64,000 nucleotides of DNA, taken from NCBI RefSeq assembly GCF_964275005.1, contig NC_092692.1:14143584-14207583 (forward strand), read 5' to 3'. Position 1 is the first letter of the stretch, and each line of letters opens with the position of its first letter. The notes beneath the pieces are model-generated. The model was not told the origin of the DNA and made no database searches. It was given only the letters and a program-made list of their open reading frames with translations. Positions 33,815 to 43,358 of this stretch are shown one piece after another. The DNA comes from Diadema setosum. Its lineage: Eukaryota; Echinodermata; Echinoidea; Diadematoida; Diadematidae. The position numbers and the translations under genes were made by a program.

Positions 33815-33820
33815 TAATAG
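33723..33820. repeat. (AAT)n microsatellite
   Basis: Nearly uninterrupted ATA repeats starting about 15 bases after the terminator of the first vault RNA-like gene. Frames across it encode poly-Asn or poly-Tyr and are not genes. Confidence 0.95.
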
Positions 33821-33824
33821 TAAC

Positions 33825-33974
33825 AGGGGCAGATCCAGGAATTCGCTAAAGGGGAGGCGCCTTTACAAAAGGAGGGCGCATCCCCCCCCCCCCGCATTTT
33901 TCTTTTTATTCCGTTTGTTCAAAACAAATAAAGAGGGGGCGCGCGCCCGGTGCTCCCCGTCTAGATCCGCCACT
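33825..33974. mobile_element. 150-bp element of the GGCAGATCC family
   Basis: AGGGGCAGATCCAGGAATTC at the left mirrors CTAGATCCGCCACTG at the right. A long C-run lies inside. Related elements are at 36760 and 38191. Confidence 0.6.
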
Positions 33975-34277
33975 GAATAATATTGATTTTATAGAAGAAT
34001 AAAAACGTTCCGCGGCCATTCATAGGAGTGTTGCGCATATTCAAATTGAAATGTGAAATAGTCATCTGAACGATTCCCCACTAGCGGTCTCCAAAGATGA
34101 CAGCGAATGATTTGAACTTTGGCCGTTCTTATATTAAATTATTCAATACTCATGTACCATTTAACTTGAATAAACATTCAAGGGACGAAGTTCAAACTCT
34201 CATGAATTTACAGTAATCCCTTCAAGAGGCCGATTATCCCTAACTTTAAAACACTAAAAATCGCTCACAGAGCAGAG

Positions 34278-34395
34278 CTGGTCCATTCTAAACAGTGGTT
34301 ACTTAGTAGTTTTTGCACACGGGGGTTCGAACTTAGTATTTTGCACACGGGGGTTCGAACCCACGTGAGGATCATGCGCGCAACCTGGCACTTTT
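34278..34395 (+). pseudogene. Degenerate vault RNA-like locus with duplicated box B
   Basis: The 3' part matches the intact loci: GGGGGTTCGAACCCACGTGAGGATC, then GCGCGCAACCTGGCAC and TTTT (34392-34395). GTGGTTACTTAG (34295-34306) retains most of the box A side motif. The 5' stem partner of CTGGCAC is not recognisable. A block of about 26 bases containing CACACGGGGGTTCGAAC is present twice, giving two box B copies. TTTAAAA near 34245 may be a remnant TATA. I read it as a decayed paralogue; the start is by analogy. Confidence 0.55.
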
Positions 34396-35188
34396 GTTGC
34401 CATGACGAGGAGCTATTTTACACCGGAAACGAATTGTGATTTGATTTGATTTGATTTGATTTATTCACAAAATGCATAAACATACATTATTCACAAATAT
34501 GTACATAGTTTGTACATGAAACATGTTATTATACATTTTGTGTGGATCGTCATAAGCTATGAAAAGCTTGACTGGGACGTCCAGTATGGATAACGTACAC
34601 ATAATATGTACATAAACATCATACAAAACTTTTCTAAAACTCTCTAACCATAAATCATCGTTGATCGTCAATTTAACAGGTTTCTCTTGAAAAATTTGTT
34701 ATTATTGTGAAATGGAGAATTTTTCTTGGGATTCTGTTTTCACCGGACACTCACGGTGGTAAAAGGATTCTTGAGAAAATGTGCCGGAAGAGAGGTTGGT
34801 TATTAATAATTTTGTTCTCATAATCAGTATCTTGTTTTACCTCCAAGTATTTTTGTTTTTGTTTTTGTTTTCTTTTTCTCATCAATCTCTTTTCTCTAGT
34901 TTGGTCCTAAGTTGAACCCGTGTTCCTTACCTAAATCTTCGCCCTTGGTTTCTCTACTGGGACCTAAAACATGATTACTTTTAAGTAATTTTATTTGCAT
35001 TTCTCTAGCATTTTTACTCAGATTCAAATTTTCATAAATTGATCTCCATGTTTTATGTTTGTAATAAGGGTATTATTCTATTATGTTCATCCTAGCTGGA
35101 TATGTCATTCCTCATTCTGTTTTGTTTCATTTGATGTGTCTTTCATTGGGAAATATGAAACTAAATTGAAGTGAAATTGAAATACTAG
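34396..35188. other. Intergenic stretch without recognised genes
   Basis: Contains a short (TTTGA)n tract at 34437-34462. Otherwise it is AT-rich sequence with no frame, RNA gene or bounded element that I recognise. Confidence 0.55.
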
Positions 35189-36038
35189 TAGTTTCTACAT
35201 AAAATCAAAGAATAGATCTGATCAATGTAAAGGAATGTATAAAAAAAAAATATGCAGTTCTACGCCCCCCATACACGTCTTTTGCACTAGCAATAAACTG
35301 TCACGCAAACCCATTTTGAAAGAAAGTTAAAGACAACGATGGTTGAAAGAGTACTTGCAAGAAAGCCCTAATCTATAATTATGCATTTTGCCGCAAACTG
35401 ATGATGCGATTAGGCTGCTTTCATTTTGAATGAAGTGCAATCCAATTCACTGAAACTCATCTCTTATGTTATTTGGTGAGTTTATCGTAAGTAATTACAA
35501 CACAATTCTTGTTCTTATTTCACAGTTATTAAGATAAGATGATAAGGAAAAAATAATTAAATTAGGGTCTTAATGTAAGACCCTAAAAAAAGAAAGAAAG
35601 AAAGAAAAAAGGTGAGCACTTTATAAACCAAATCAATTGTATTCCTTTTCAGGGATAGGTCAGGTCATTCTTTCTTTTTTAGTTATCTTTTCTTTTTCTT
35701 TAGAAACAAAGATGGAAATGTAAATGAAATGAAGTGGAGTGATATGAAAACACGGGATTTTTTTCGAACTACTCAATATTTTTGTCACATTCTGTTGATT
35801 TTTAAATTACTGCATAACATTCGGCCCATATACATTTAAGGACTGTCATGAAATCGGGGAGGGGGAGGGGGTAGTACTTACCCTCACGTTCCGTACGTGG
35901 TACATGGTTTGAGCATGAATCATGCGCATCTGTACAATTGAATGGTCGCAGCTGAGGGATGTGTGGGCGGGGCTGCCACATTCTTGGTCAAAGTACTAGT
36001 ACAAGATAAGCATGAGTGTAGTGTACTCCTACTCGCTG

Positions 36039-36046
36039 TATAAATA
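36039..36046 (+). promoter_or_regulatory. TATA box of vault RNA-like locus 2
   Basis: TATAAATA begins 29 bases before the predicted start at 36068. A GGGCGGGGC box lies about 100 bases upstream. The same element occurs in the duplicate (37857-37864), and a TATAAG occupies the same position at the divergent locus 1. Confidence 0.7.
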
Positions 36047-36067
36047 GCAAATTGTGCGCCCTCTGTC

Positions 36068-36191
36068 GTGCCAGCTCGACATTGTGGTTACTTCGCTTTG
36101 CCTTTGATCTATTCGCCAATTGGATTGCTTCGGACGCTATGTGGGGGGTTCGATCCCCACGTAAGAACCACGGGCGCAAACTGGCACTTTT
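36068..36191 (+). ncRNA. vtRNA: Vault RNA-like polymerase III gene, locus 2
   Basis: GTGCCAG (36068-36074) pairs with CTGGCAC (36181-36187), then TTTT. CAGCTCGACATTGTGGTTACTTCG matches the box A region of vault RNAs. GGTTCGATCC (36147-36156) is a perfect box B within a GGGG/CCCC stem. ACCACGGGCGCAAA corresponds to the GCGGGCGC stretch before the 3' stem in human vault RNA. The RNA would be about 120 nt, within the family's range. It is not a tRNA: no anticodon arm can be drawn, and about 22 bases separate the T-arm-like hairpin from the closing stem. It is identical to the copy at 37886. Confidence 0.8.
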
Positions 36192-36242
36192 ATATCCTTA
36201 ATCGAGTTTTTCTTCCTTATTTCCACATTGATTGTCAATTAA

Positions 36243-36624
36243 AGGGATCGTATAGTTTTGGTTAAGACCTAATTTCAGGTTTCTAACATTATTTGGTGAG
36301 ATAATGAGAAACCTCTTATGAAATATGAAAGAGCATGTAATTCCATGAGGAATTCAATGTTTATTTGATGAAAATTGGTTTTGAAATGGCTGAGATATCC
36401 AAAACAGAGTGATTCCAATAAAGTGTGGGACCTACATTTTATTACGATCGCTTTGTTTTACTTTGTTTATGGATGTTTCAGTCATTCTAAGCCCGATTTT
36501 CATCAAATAAACTTTGAATTCCTCTTAAAATGGTATGCTCTGTACTATTTCATACGTGTTTTCTTGGTATCTCGCAAAAAATTAAAAGCCCAATTTTCAT
36601 CTCCACCAATACTGTACCATCCCT
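36243..36624. mobile_element. 382-bp TTAA MITE, AGGGATCGTATAGTTTTGG family (copy 1)
   Basis: Ends AGGGATCGTATAGTTTTGG and CCAATACTGTACCATCCCT are imperfect inverted repeats between TTAA (36239-36242) and TTAA (36625-36628). The duplicate unit has the single uninterrupted site CAATTAAGAAAG near 38055, so the target duplication is directly shown. A second copy is at 56383. Confidence 0.93.
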
Positions 36625-36759
36625 TTAAGAAAGTACGATTTGACCCTTGATAATTCTTGAATGCTGTTCTGGACTATAACTCCTACATTCCGAATTTCAT
36701 TTTGGTTGTTTTGTTTACTTGTTTTCACCTGTTTGTTTATTTTTCATTTTTTTTTTTAC

Positions 36760-37014
36760 CAGTGGCAGATCGGGGGGGGGGGGGGGAGGGGCATCAGGCG
36801 TGCACCCCCTTAAATAATTTTGAAAATAAAGAAATGAAAAGAAAAAAAATGAAAGGGAGCACTTTATTTTTTTTAATTGTGAGTAGCACCAGAAAATTGC
36901 ACTGATGCACAGGAGCCTTTTTTTTTCTTTTTGCTTGTCAGCTGATTAAAGCCAGAAGTGGCACCATAAATATTTTTGTGCACCCCCATTTACAGAATTC
37001 CTAGATCTGCCCCT
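36760..37014. mobile_element. GTGGCAGATC element (copy in left unit)
   Basis: CAGTGGCAGATC at the left and GATCTGCCCCT at the right are imperfect inverted repeats. A G-run and GGTGCACCCC-like sequences lie inside. It is shared with the right unit, so it predates the duplication. Confidence 0.6.
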
Positions 37015-37885
37015 ATTCCCACAAAAGAAAAAACAACTAAGATTACACTGTGGCTCTCACAACACTTGAAAGCAGGCCTTCAGTTCATGAGCGAAAGCAA
37101 GAAAACACACACATAGTTTCTACATAAAATCAAAGAATAGATCTGATCAATGTAAAGGAATGTATACAAAAAAAAAAAAAATATGCAGTTCTACGCCCCC
37201 CATACACGTCTTTTGCACTAGCAATAAACTGTCACGCAAACCCATTTTGAAAGAATGTTAAAGACAACGATGGTTGAAAGAGTACTTGCAAGAAAGCCCT
37301 AATCTATAATTATGCATTTTGCCGCAAACTGATGATGCGATTAGGCTGCTTTCATTTTGAATGAAGTGCAATCCAATTCACTGAAACTCATCTCTTATGT
37401 TATTTGGTGAGTTTATCGTAAGTAATTACAACACAATTCTTGTTTTTATTTCACAGTTATTAAGATAAGATGATAAGGAAAAAATAATTAAATTAAATTA
37501 AATCTTTTCTTTTTCTTTAGAAACAAAGATGGAAATGTAAATGAAATGAAGTGGAGTGATATGAAAACACGGGATTTTTTTTCGAACTACTCAATATTTT
37601 TGTCACATTCTGTTGATTTTTATATTACTGCATAACATTCGGCCCATATACATTTAAGGACTGTCATGAAATTGGGGAGGGGGAGGGGGTAGTACTTACC
37701 CTCACGTTCCGTACGTGGTACATGGTTTGAGCATGAATCATGCGCATCTGTACAATTGAATGGTCGCAGCTGAGGGATGTGTGGGCGGGGCTGCCACATT
37801 CTTGGTCAAAGTACTAGTACAAGATAAGCATGAGTGTAGTGTACTCCTACTCGCTGTATAAATAGCAAATTGTGCGCCCTCTGTC

Positions 37886-38009
37886 GTGCCAGCTCGACAT
37901 TGTGGTTACTTCGCTTTGCCTTTGATCTATTCGCCAATTGGATTGCTTCGGACGCTATGTGGGGGGTTCGATCCCCACGTAAGAACCACGGGCGCAAACT
38001 GGCACTTTT
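37886..38009 (+). ncRNA. vtRNA: Vault RNA-like polymerase III gene, locus 3
   Basis: Sequence-identical, base for base as read, to 36068-36191. GTGCCAG is at 37886-37892, GGTTACTTCG at 37904-37913, box B GGTTCGATCC at 37965-37974, closing CTGGCAC at 37999-38005, TTTT at 38006-38009 and TATAAATA at 37857-37864. Upstream sequence is also conserved, so both copies should be expressed if either is. Confidence 0.8.
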
Positions 38010-38190
38010 ATATCCTTAATCGAGTTTTTCCTCCTTATTTCCACATTGATTGTCAATTAAGAAAGTACGATTTGACCCTTGATAATTCTTGAATGCTGTT
38101 CTGGACTATAACTCCTACATTCCGAATTTCATTTTGGTTGTTTTGTTTACTTGTTTTCACCTGTTTGTTTATTTTTCATTTTTTTTTTAC

Positions 38191-38444
38191 CAGTGGCAGA
38201 TCGGGGGGGGGGGGGGGAGGGGCATCAGGCGTGCACCCCCTTAAATAATTTTGAAAATAAAGAAATGAAAAGACAAAAATGAAAGGGAGCACTTTATTTT
38301 TTTTAATTGTGAGTAGCACCAGAAAATTGCACTGATGCACAGGAGCCTTTTTTTTTCTTTTTGCTTGTCAGCTGATTAAAGCCAGAAGTGGCACCATAAA
38401 TATTTTTGTGCACCCCCATTTACAGAATTCCTAGATCTGCCCCT
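38191..38444. mobile_element. GTGGCAGATC element (copy in right unit)
   Basis: Near-identical partner of 36760-37014 carried along by the segmental duplication. Confidence 0.6.
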
Positions 38445-38820
38445 ATTCCCACAAAAGAAAAAACAACTAAGATTACACTGTGGCTCTCACAACACTTGAA
38501 AGCAGGCCTTCAGTTCATGAGCGAAAGCAAGAAAACACACACATGCCAACAACAACAGCAACAAATAAGTCGTCCCAATCACTCGCATCCAGACATTCCG
38601 ACTTTTACACGACTGGGGGCAGGGAAAAGTCTATTACTCTCCATTAACAAGTAAACTATCAAAGACTGAGGCAAAATGAAGTTACTATTACACTTAGCTA
38701 TAGAGACAAAATAATGTTCCGGTTCAGAACAGAGGATCCAAAAGTGATGGGCTTGATGAATGTATGCAGATAATCAGGGAATGGATTAATACATGTATGT
38801 AAATGAATAAAAGTGACATA

Positions 38821-39006
38821 CAGTGCACTCCCGTTATAACGAACACGGTTACAACGAAATTCCGGTTACAACGAAATAAAATTTAGGGCCGCAACATTAT
38901 CAACTCTATGTATTTTTATTGTTTATTCATTCGGTTATAACGAAATTTCGTTATAACGAAGGAAAACTGCCGGTCCCGAGGACTTCGTTATAACGGGAGT
39001 CCACTG
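38821..39006. mobile_element. 186-bp pogo/Tigger-like MITE
   Basis: CAGTGCACTCCCGTTATAAC at the left and GTTATAACGGGAGTCCACTG at the right are inverted repeats flanked by TA. Several internal GTTATAACGAA words are present. Such ends are typical of pogo/Tigger members of the Tc1/mariner superfamily. Confidence 0.9.
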
Positions 39007-39158
39007 TACAAATAAGAAGTGGCAGATGAATGAGGAAATAAATTCAAAACAAAATGTCTTAAAAGATTGATAAGTGTAAAGAAAATGAACTAATTACATT
39101 AAAAAAAAAAAGATAAGAATTTGAACGATGAGACTGGGCATCTAATTTGATGTAACTA

Positions 39159-39328
39159 CAGGTGACTCTCATTAGAACAAAATCCTTGGGACCACAAAAT
39201 TTCTTTCATTATATCCCAGAAAATGAGGTGTATGAAGTTATCAAAATGATAATTTTGGTCCCTGAATTTTACTTCGTTGTATCCATAATTTTGTTATGAC
39301 CATATATTTTTTTAATAGGAGTGCACTG
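39159..39328. mobile_element. 170-bp older pogo/Tigger-like MITE
   Basis: CAGGTGACTCTCATTAGAAC and the ATAGGAGTGCACTG right end are diverged versions of the ends of the element at 38821, again flanked by TA. Confidence 0.75.
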
Positions 39329-39936
39329 TACACTTCACTATTTCAATTTGTAGACTGAGCAGGAGTTCACTGCACTTTTGCTGGATACATTGTACCATAC
39401 ATATACACACACAAACACAAACACACACACACACAAACACTCTAAACAATACATTAGAACAATATGCAGGTGTGTTTCTGTAACTGACTTAGAAAAGTTC
39501 TCCTTTCCCGAAAATGAATCAATTACTTTTTCAAAGGATTAAGATAGTAACCTAACAGATAAATTCATATCCATGTATCATAAACATACCACACTTTCCA
39601 GATTTCGGCCTCTTCAAAGTGCATTTTTTAGTTTTGTGCATGGAAAATAATTCAGGAAACAAGGTTCTTCATTTCTATGAAAAACTCATTGCACTTTTAT
39701 TCAAGTACAGACATATTCATGGCAAAAAAAAATTAACATTTTTCTTTTCACGAAATGCCCTGACCCAGCTGATTACATGTGTTGCGCTGCCAAAAATACA
39801 TTCATGACTCAGAGTCTGGTTTAGAAATTACATCTGCGTATACTTGCATCTTTGACATCACTAATTCCAATCAGGGCTTTGTTCAAAGGCTATAAATCTG
39901 CAATGTATTTTTGTACAATGACAAATACACGAAGAA

Positions 39937-40471
39937 TACACTGCAAAAAGTCCGGTGTTAAATAGTGAACACCGAGCTGGTGTTAAATTTTCGGTGCTCA
40001 TTTGTGGTGTTAGATTAACACCTACGGGTGTCATTTCCAAATTTTAAACTGTTTTTTGAAGAGTTTCTTAGTAACTGCACTTCTTGTTGATTTTTAATTT
40101 AAACAAGACGATCAAGAATTTTACATTAAAATACTAGATTTTTGAAAAAATGTGAAAATAAATTTACACCAAAGTAACACCAGCTGGTGTGGTCTCTTAT
40201 TGAAGCTGGACGGGTGTTAAACCATTGATATTAACACCAACAAATATCAAATCAACACCATGCGGTGTCATTTTTGAATTAACACCAGTACAGTGTCAAA
40301 ATAACACCAGGTACAGTGTCAAATTAACACCACGAAGTGTCAGGTGAACACCTTTCAGCACCATCACAGTGCATTTTTAACACCTGTGGGTGTGGTCCTG
40401 TATTGAAGTTTGATCGGTGTTAGATTTAACACCCGTGGTGTTAAATCTAACACCGATGTTTTTACAGTGTA
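39937..40471. mobile_element. 535-bp element with TACACTG ends and repeated GGTGTTAA words
   Basis: TACACTGCAAAAAGTCCGGTGTTA at the left mirrors TAACACCGATGTTTTTACAGTGTA at the right. The interior contains about twenty GGTGTTA/TAACACC half-sites, including a hairpin GGTGTTAGATTTAACACC / GGTGTTAAATCTAACACC at 40415-40455. No reading frame. Confidence 0.75.
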
Positions 40472-41320
40472 GTATATTTTTTAGACAGTAGCTGGAAGAC
40501 AAATTGAATACAGGTGTACAGGTACACATGAGAATATATTTTTATGCATTGCAAATTTACAAGAGACTTTTTTATAAAAATTAAATATTTCAATCATGTC
40601 CCATTGAGTGTCAGTTTTCTAATATCACATCTTTTTCACAGACCTCAAAATATGCTGTCTTTATGAAATAGGTAGACAATATGTATTGTGTAAGAATCCT
40701 TATTTGCTGTTAAAATGAAAGATGGCCTATATTCATTATACCTTTATTCTTATGGGAGACTCACGTTTTCCCTGTCTCACATGTTTTGTGACAAAGTCAA
40801 ACATCTTGTAAAGGAGTTGTAAAGACAATTCGTCTCTTGAGTCAATATGAAATGACTTTCATGCATTTCACACACAAAAAAACCCCACCAAAAACCAAAG
40901 GAACACTTCAAAGGATATAACACAGTCTAGTGGAAACTTGGGACAATTGCATCAACAACAATAAACAAAAGGGTTTTTTTTTTAACTGACAAAAGACAGG
41001 CACTACAACAGGTAACTTGTTACAGGAGTAAAGGACAGTGAAACTACAATCTGTAACATAATACAACTGTCATAAATTTGCACTTATATACACATGTAAT
41101 ATTAGTATTCTTCATGATTAAAATTTGATAAAAGGAAAGATCTGAAATGTGCACTATGACATAATGAGTAAATAGGGAAACCCACACTATGGCGAGGTTG
41201 CTAGGACCACCAATTTTACCTTATCAAACCAAGTACATGTACATTGTTGAAACGCACTGAAAAGAGATCAGCTACATACACTAATGCAACAATTAAGACT
41301 GCCAATTTCACCCCATTTAA

Positions 41321-41872
41321 AGGACAGCTTCACCTTCATATAAGGATTGGGAGAATGCAGCAATATTAGTAGAACACATCAGTGAAAGTTTGAGGAAAAT
41401 TGGACAATTGATGCAAAAGTTATGAATTTAAAAAATTTTTCTGTTGGAACTGCTGGATGAGGAGACTACTAAGGCTCGTGATGTCATGAGTACAACAGTA
41501 TAAAGAAAATGTAAAGAAAATTCAACATATTTTCACTTTTTTTCACATAATAAAAGAGCACTTGACTTGCCTCTATCTAAAGGCAATGGGAATAATATTA
41601 CCCATAACATATGTCAGTAATGAGTTGAGGGAATGTGTACTTTTTTTAAAAGATGAAATTTTGTGAAATTCTCTTTATATTTTCCTTATATTGTTGTACG
41701 CATGTGACATACATTGCAGTAGTCTTCTCATCCAGCGGTGACTGCACAAAAACCTCAAAAAATTCATAACTTTTAAACGGATTGTCTGATTTTCCTCAAA
41801 CTTTCAATGATGTGTTCTACTAATATTGCTACATTCTCTCAATCCTTATGTTAATGAAGGTGAACTTGTCCT
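41321..41872. mobile_element. 552-bp MITE of the AGGACAAG family (copy 3)
   Basis: Begins AGGACAGCTTCACCTTCAT after TTAA (41317-41320) and ends AAGGTGAACTTGTCCT before TTAA (41873-41876). It shares the long inverted arms of the copies at 30454 and 32142. Confidence 0.88.
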
Positions 41873-43326
41873 TTAATGAGGATACACAACAGTACATTAG
41901 CAAGCTCATCATAACGGGGATTCCCAGTATGTGATTCCACCCCGAGAGGAAGCTACACTTCAGTAACCTGTCACAGGGCTTGACATTAGTGGTGTTCTCC
42001 AAATTTCCAAAAGGCTATCTCTTGGGGCCCCATCCGGCAGCTAAAATTCAAAATGAATTTTACATTTCCCTTTATTTTGGGCCGCGACATTTCTTTTCGG
42101 GCCACAAAAATCTAAAATACAAAGATTTACGTGGCCCAAGTGGGCCCACAGAGAAAAAAGGTATTGAGCCCCGCCTATAGGATAACCAAAATTCCTACAT
42201 GCTGCTGATGCACCAATGTTTGATATTTTGATATATGATTTGACCTGCCTCAATTCACATATCAATGCTTTAATTACTTTGTTTCTAAAACATTAAATCG
42301 GTCATGCAAGACAATAGCATGTTCATAGCCTGAACAGTCTTAAAAGATATGTAGACGAAGCGAAGGAAAAATGTAGTCTTACACATAGAAAAGTTTTACA
42401 TTTACATGTGTCCATCATGATCTTTTATACCACAGGAACTCCCCTCATGTCATCTCTTCCATTAGAATGACCCTCCTTTGTGATAACTTTAAAAAACTGC
42501 AACTCAATGATAAATGACACAATGACCATTTACATGAATAGTTGTCACTATAGCAATTGCCATCTTGGTATCAAGGTACAGTCTTGTTCTCTGATGTTAA
42601 GTGTTTCACTCAAGGCACATAGTCAAAGCTTACCCTAGCATACCCCACACATGGTATACAGTACTGCAGTCCAGTCCTGAAGCTTGGCATGATACTTGCT
42701 CAGTGATTAGAATTATTGCACTGTGCATCACCGACTGCACAGCTCTTTCATTTTACATGTGTACAATGATCTGATCTCATCCTTCATCTTGTGTTTTCTA
42801 AAGCTTAGGAAACATTGTTGGTAATGTTTCATTGTAAAGCAAGACTTTGCAAACTCTACACAACGCAATTCATCTGATCATAATCTGAACTTCATTAGAT
42901 GCAGAAAGCCATCTCATACTCTGTGCCCATTTCACAAGGCAAGTTTCAATGTCATGCATAATATGCACGGTGATAGTAACCATCCTCACCTTCACACACC
43001 ATCTGACACTGACTGCCGCATACACAAATCACTGTGAAATTGTTAAATCCCCAACACATCTAGTCTTGCAGTACACTCATGCCATGTGACCATTACTTGT
43101 ACAGATAAACATCACATTTTCCCATTCTACACAGTAGCGGACACAGATTAGGCAAACTTTTCAAATGCTGTATTTGTAAGATGGATTGATAGAAGGCCAA
43201 TCAGTGTCTTCTAAAGCAAATCAATAGTTTTATGTACTTTGCTTTTTTAGTCAAAGCAAACGGGAATGAACTGATGTTGTCATCTCCTGACCGTGTCGAG
43301 ACCGTGGACAAATCTGCTTCCAAATT
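41873..43326. other. Region downstream of TOP3A, probable 3' untranslated sequence
   Basis: Lies immediately 3' of the TOP3A stop codon on the minus strand, so part of it should be 3' UTR. I did not identify a convincing polyadenylation signal. A GGGCCAC-rich stretch at 41960-42180 resembles repeat sequence at 46200. Confidence 0.4.
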
Positions 43327-43358
43327 TCACTTCTGTGGACACGACCTTTTTGTGTGGC
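43327..43358 (-). CDS. TOP3A: TOP3A terminal 10-codon exon with stop
   Basis: After acceptor TACCACAG the reading is GHTKRSCPQK and stop TGA (43327-43329). Joined to CSICHEE it gives CSICHEEGHTKRSCPQK, aligning with the human C-terminus CSLCHQPGHTRPFCPQNR. The match of a CCHC knuckle plus the family end is the reason for calling so small an exon 3.7 kb away. Confidence 0.88.

Larger units (their letters stand above)
35189..37113 (+). repeat. Tandem segmental duplication, left unit (1.9 kb)
   Basis: Begins TAGTTTCTACATAAAATC and ends GAAAACACACACA, where the next unit starts directly. Aligned parts are about 99 percent identical by eye to 37114-38544. This unit has two extra blocks. One is about 115 bases near 35570-35686, starting AGGGTCTTAATG. 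The other is a TTAA-flanked MITE at 36243-36624. It carries the vault RNA-like gene at 36068. Confidence 0.9.
37114..38544 (+). repeat. Tandem segmental duplication, right unit (1.4 kb)
   Basis: Direct repeat of 35189-37113 lacking two blocks present in the left unit. Single-base differences are few (for example AAAGAATG for AAAGAAAG near 37255). It ends GAAAACACACACAT at 38544, after which the sequence becomes unrelated. Confidence 0.9.

Noticed and set aside
33624-33980. Poly-Asn protein
   Set aside because: Produced by the (AAT)n microsatellite and by reading across the vault RNA-like gene.
36068-36191. A tRNA gene or tRNA-derived SINE
   Set aside because: Box A, box B and a 7-bp closing stem invite a tRNA call, but no anticodon arm fits and about 22 bases lie between the T-like hairpin and the closing stem. 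There is an upstream TATA and no A-rich tail or target duplication, which argues against a SINE.
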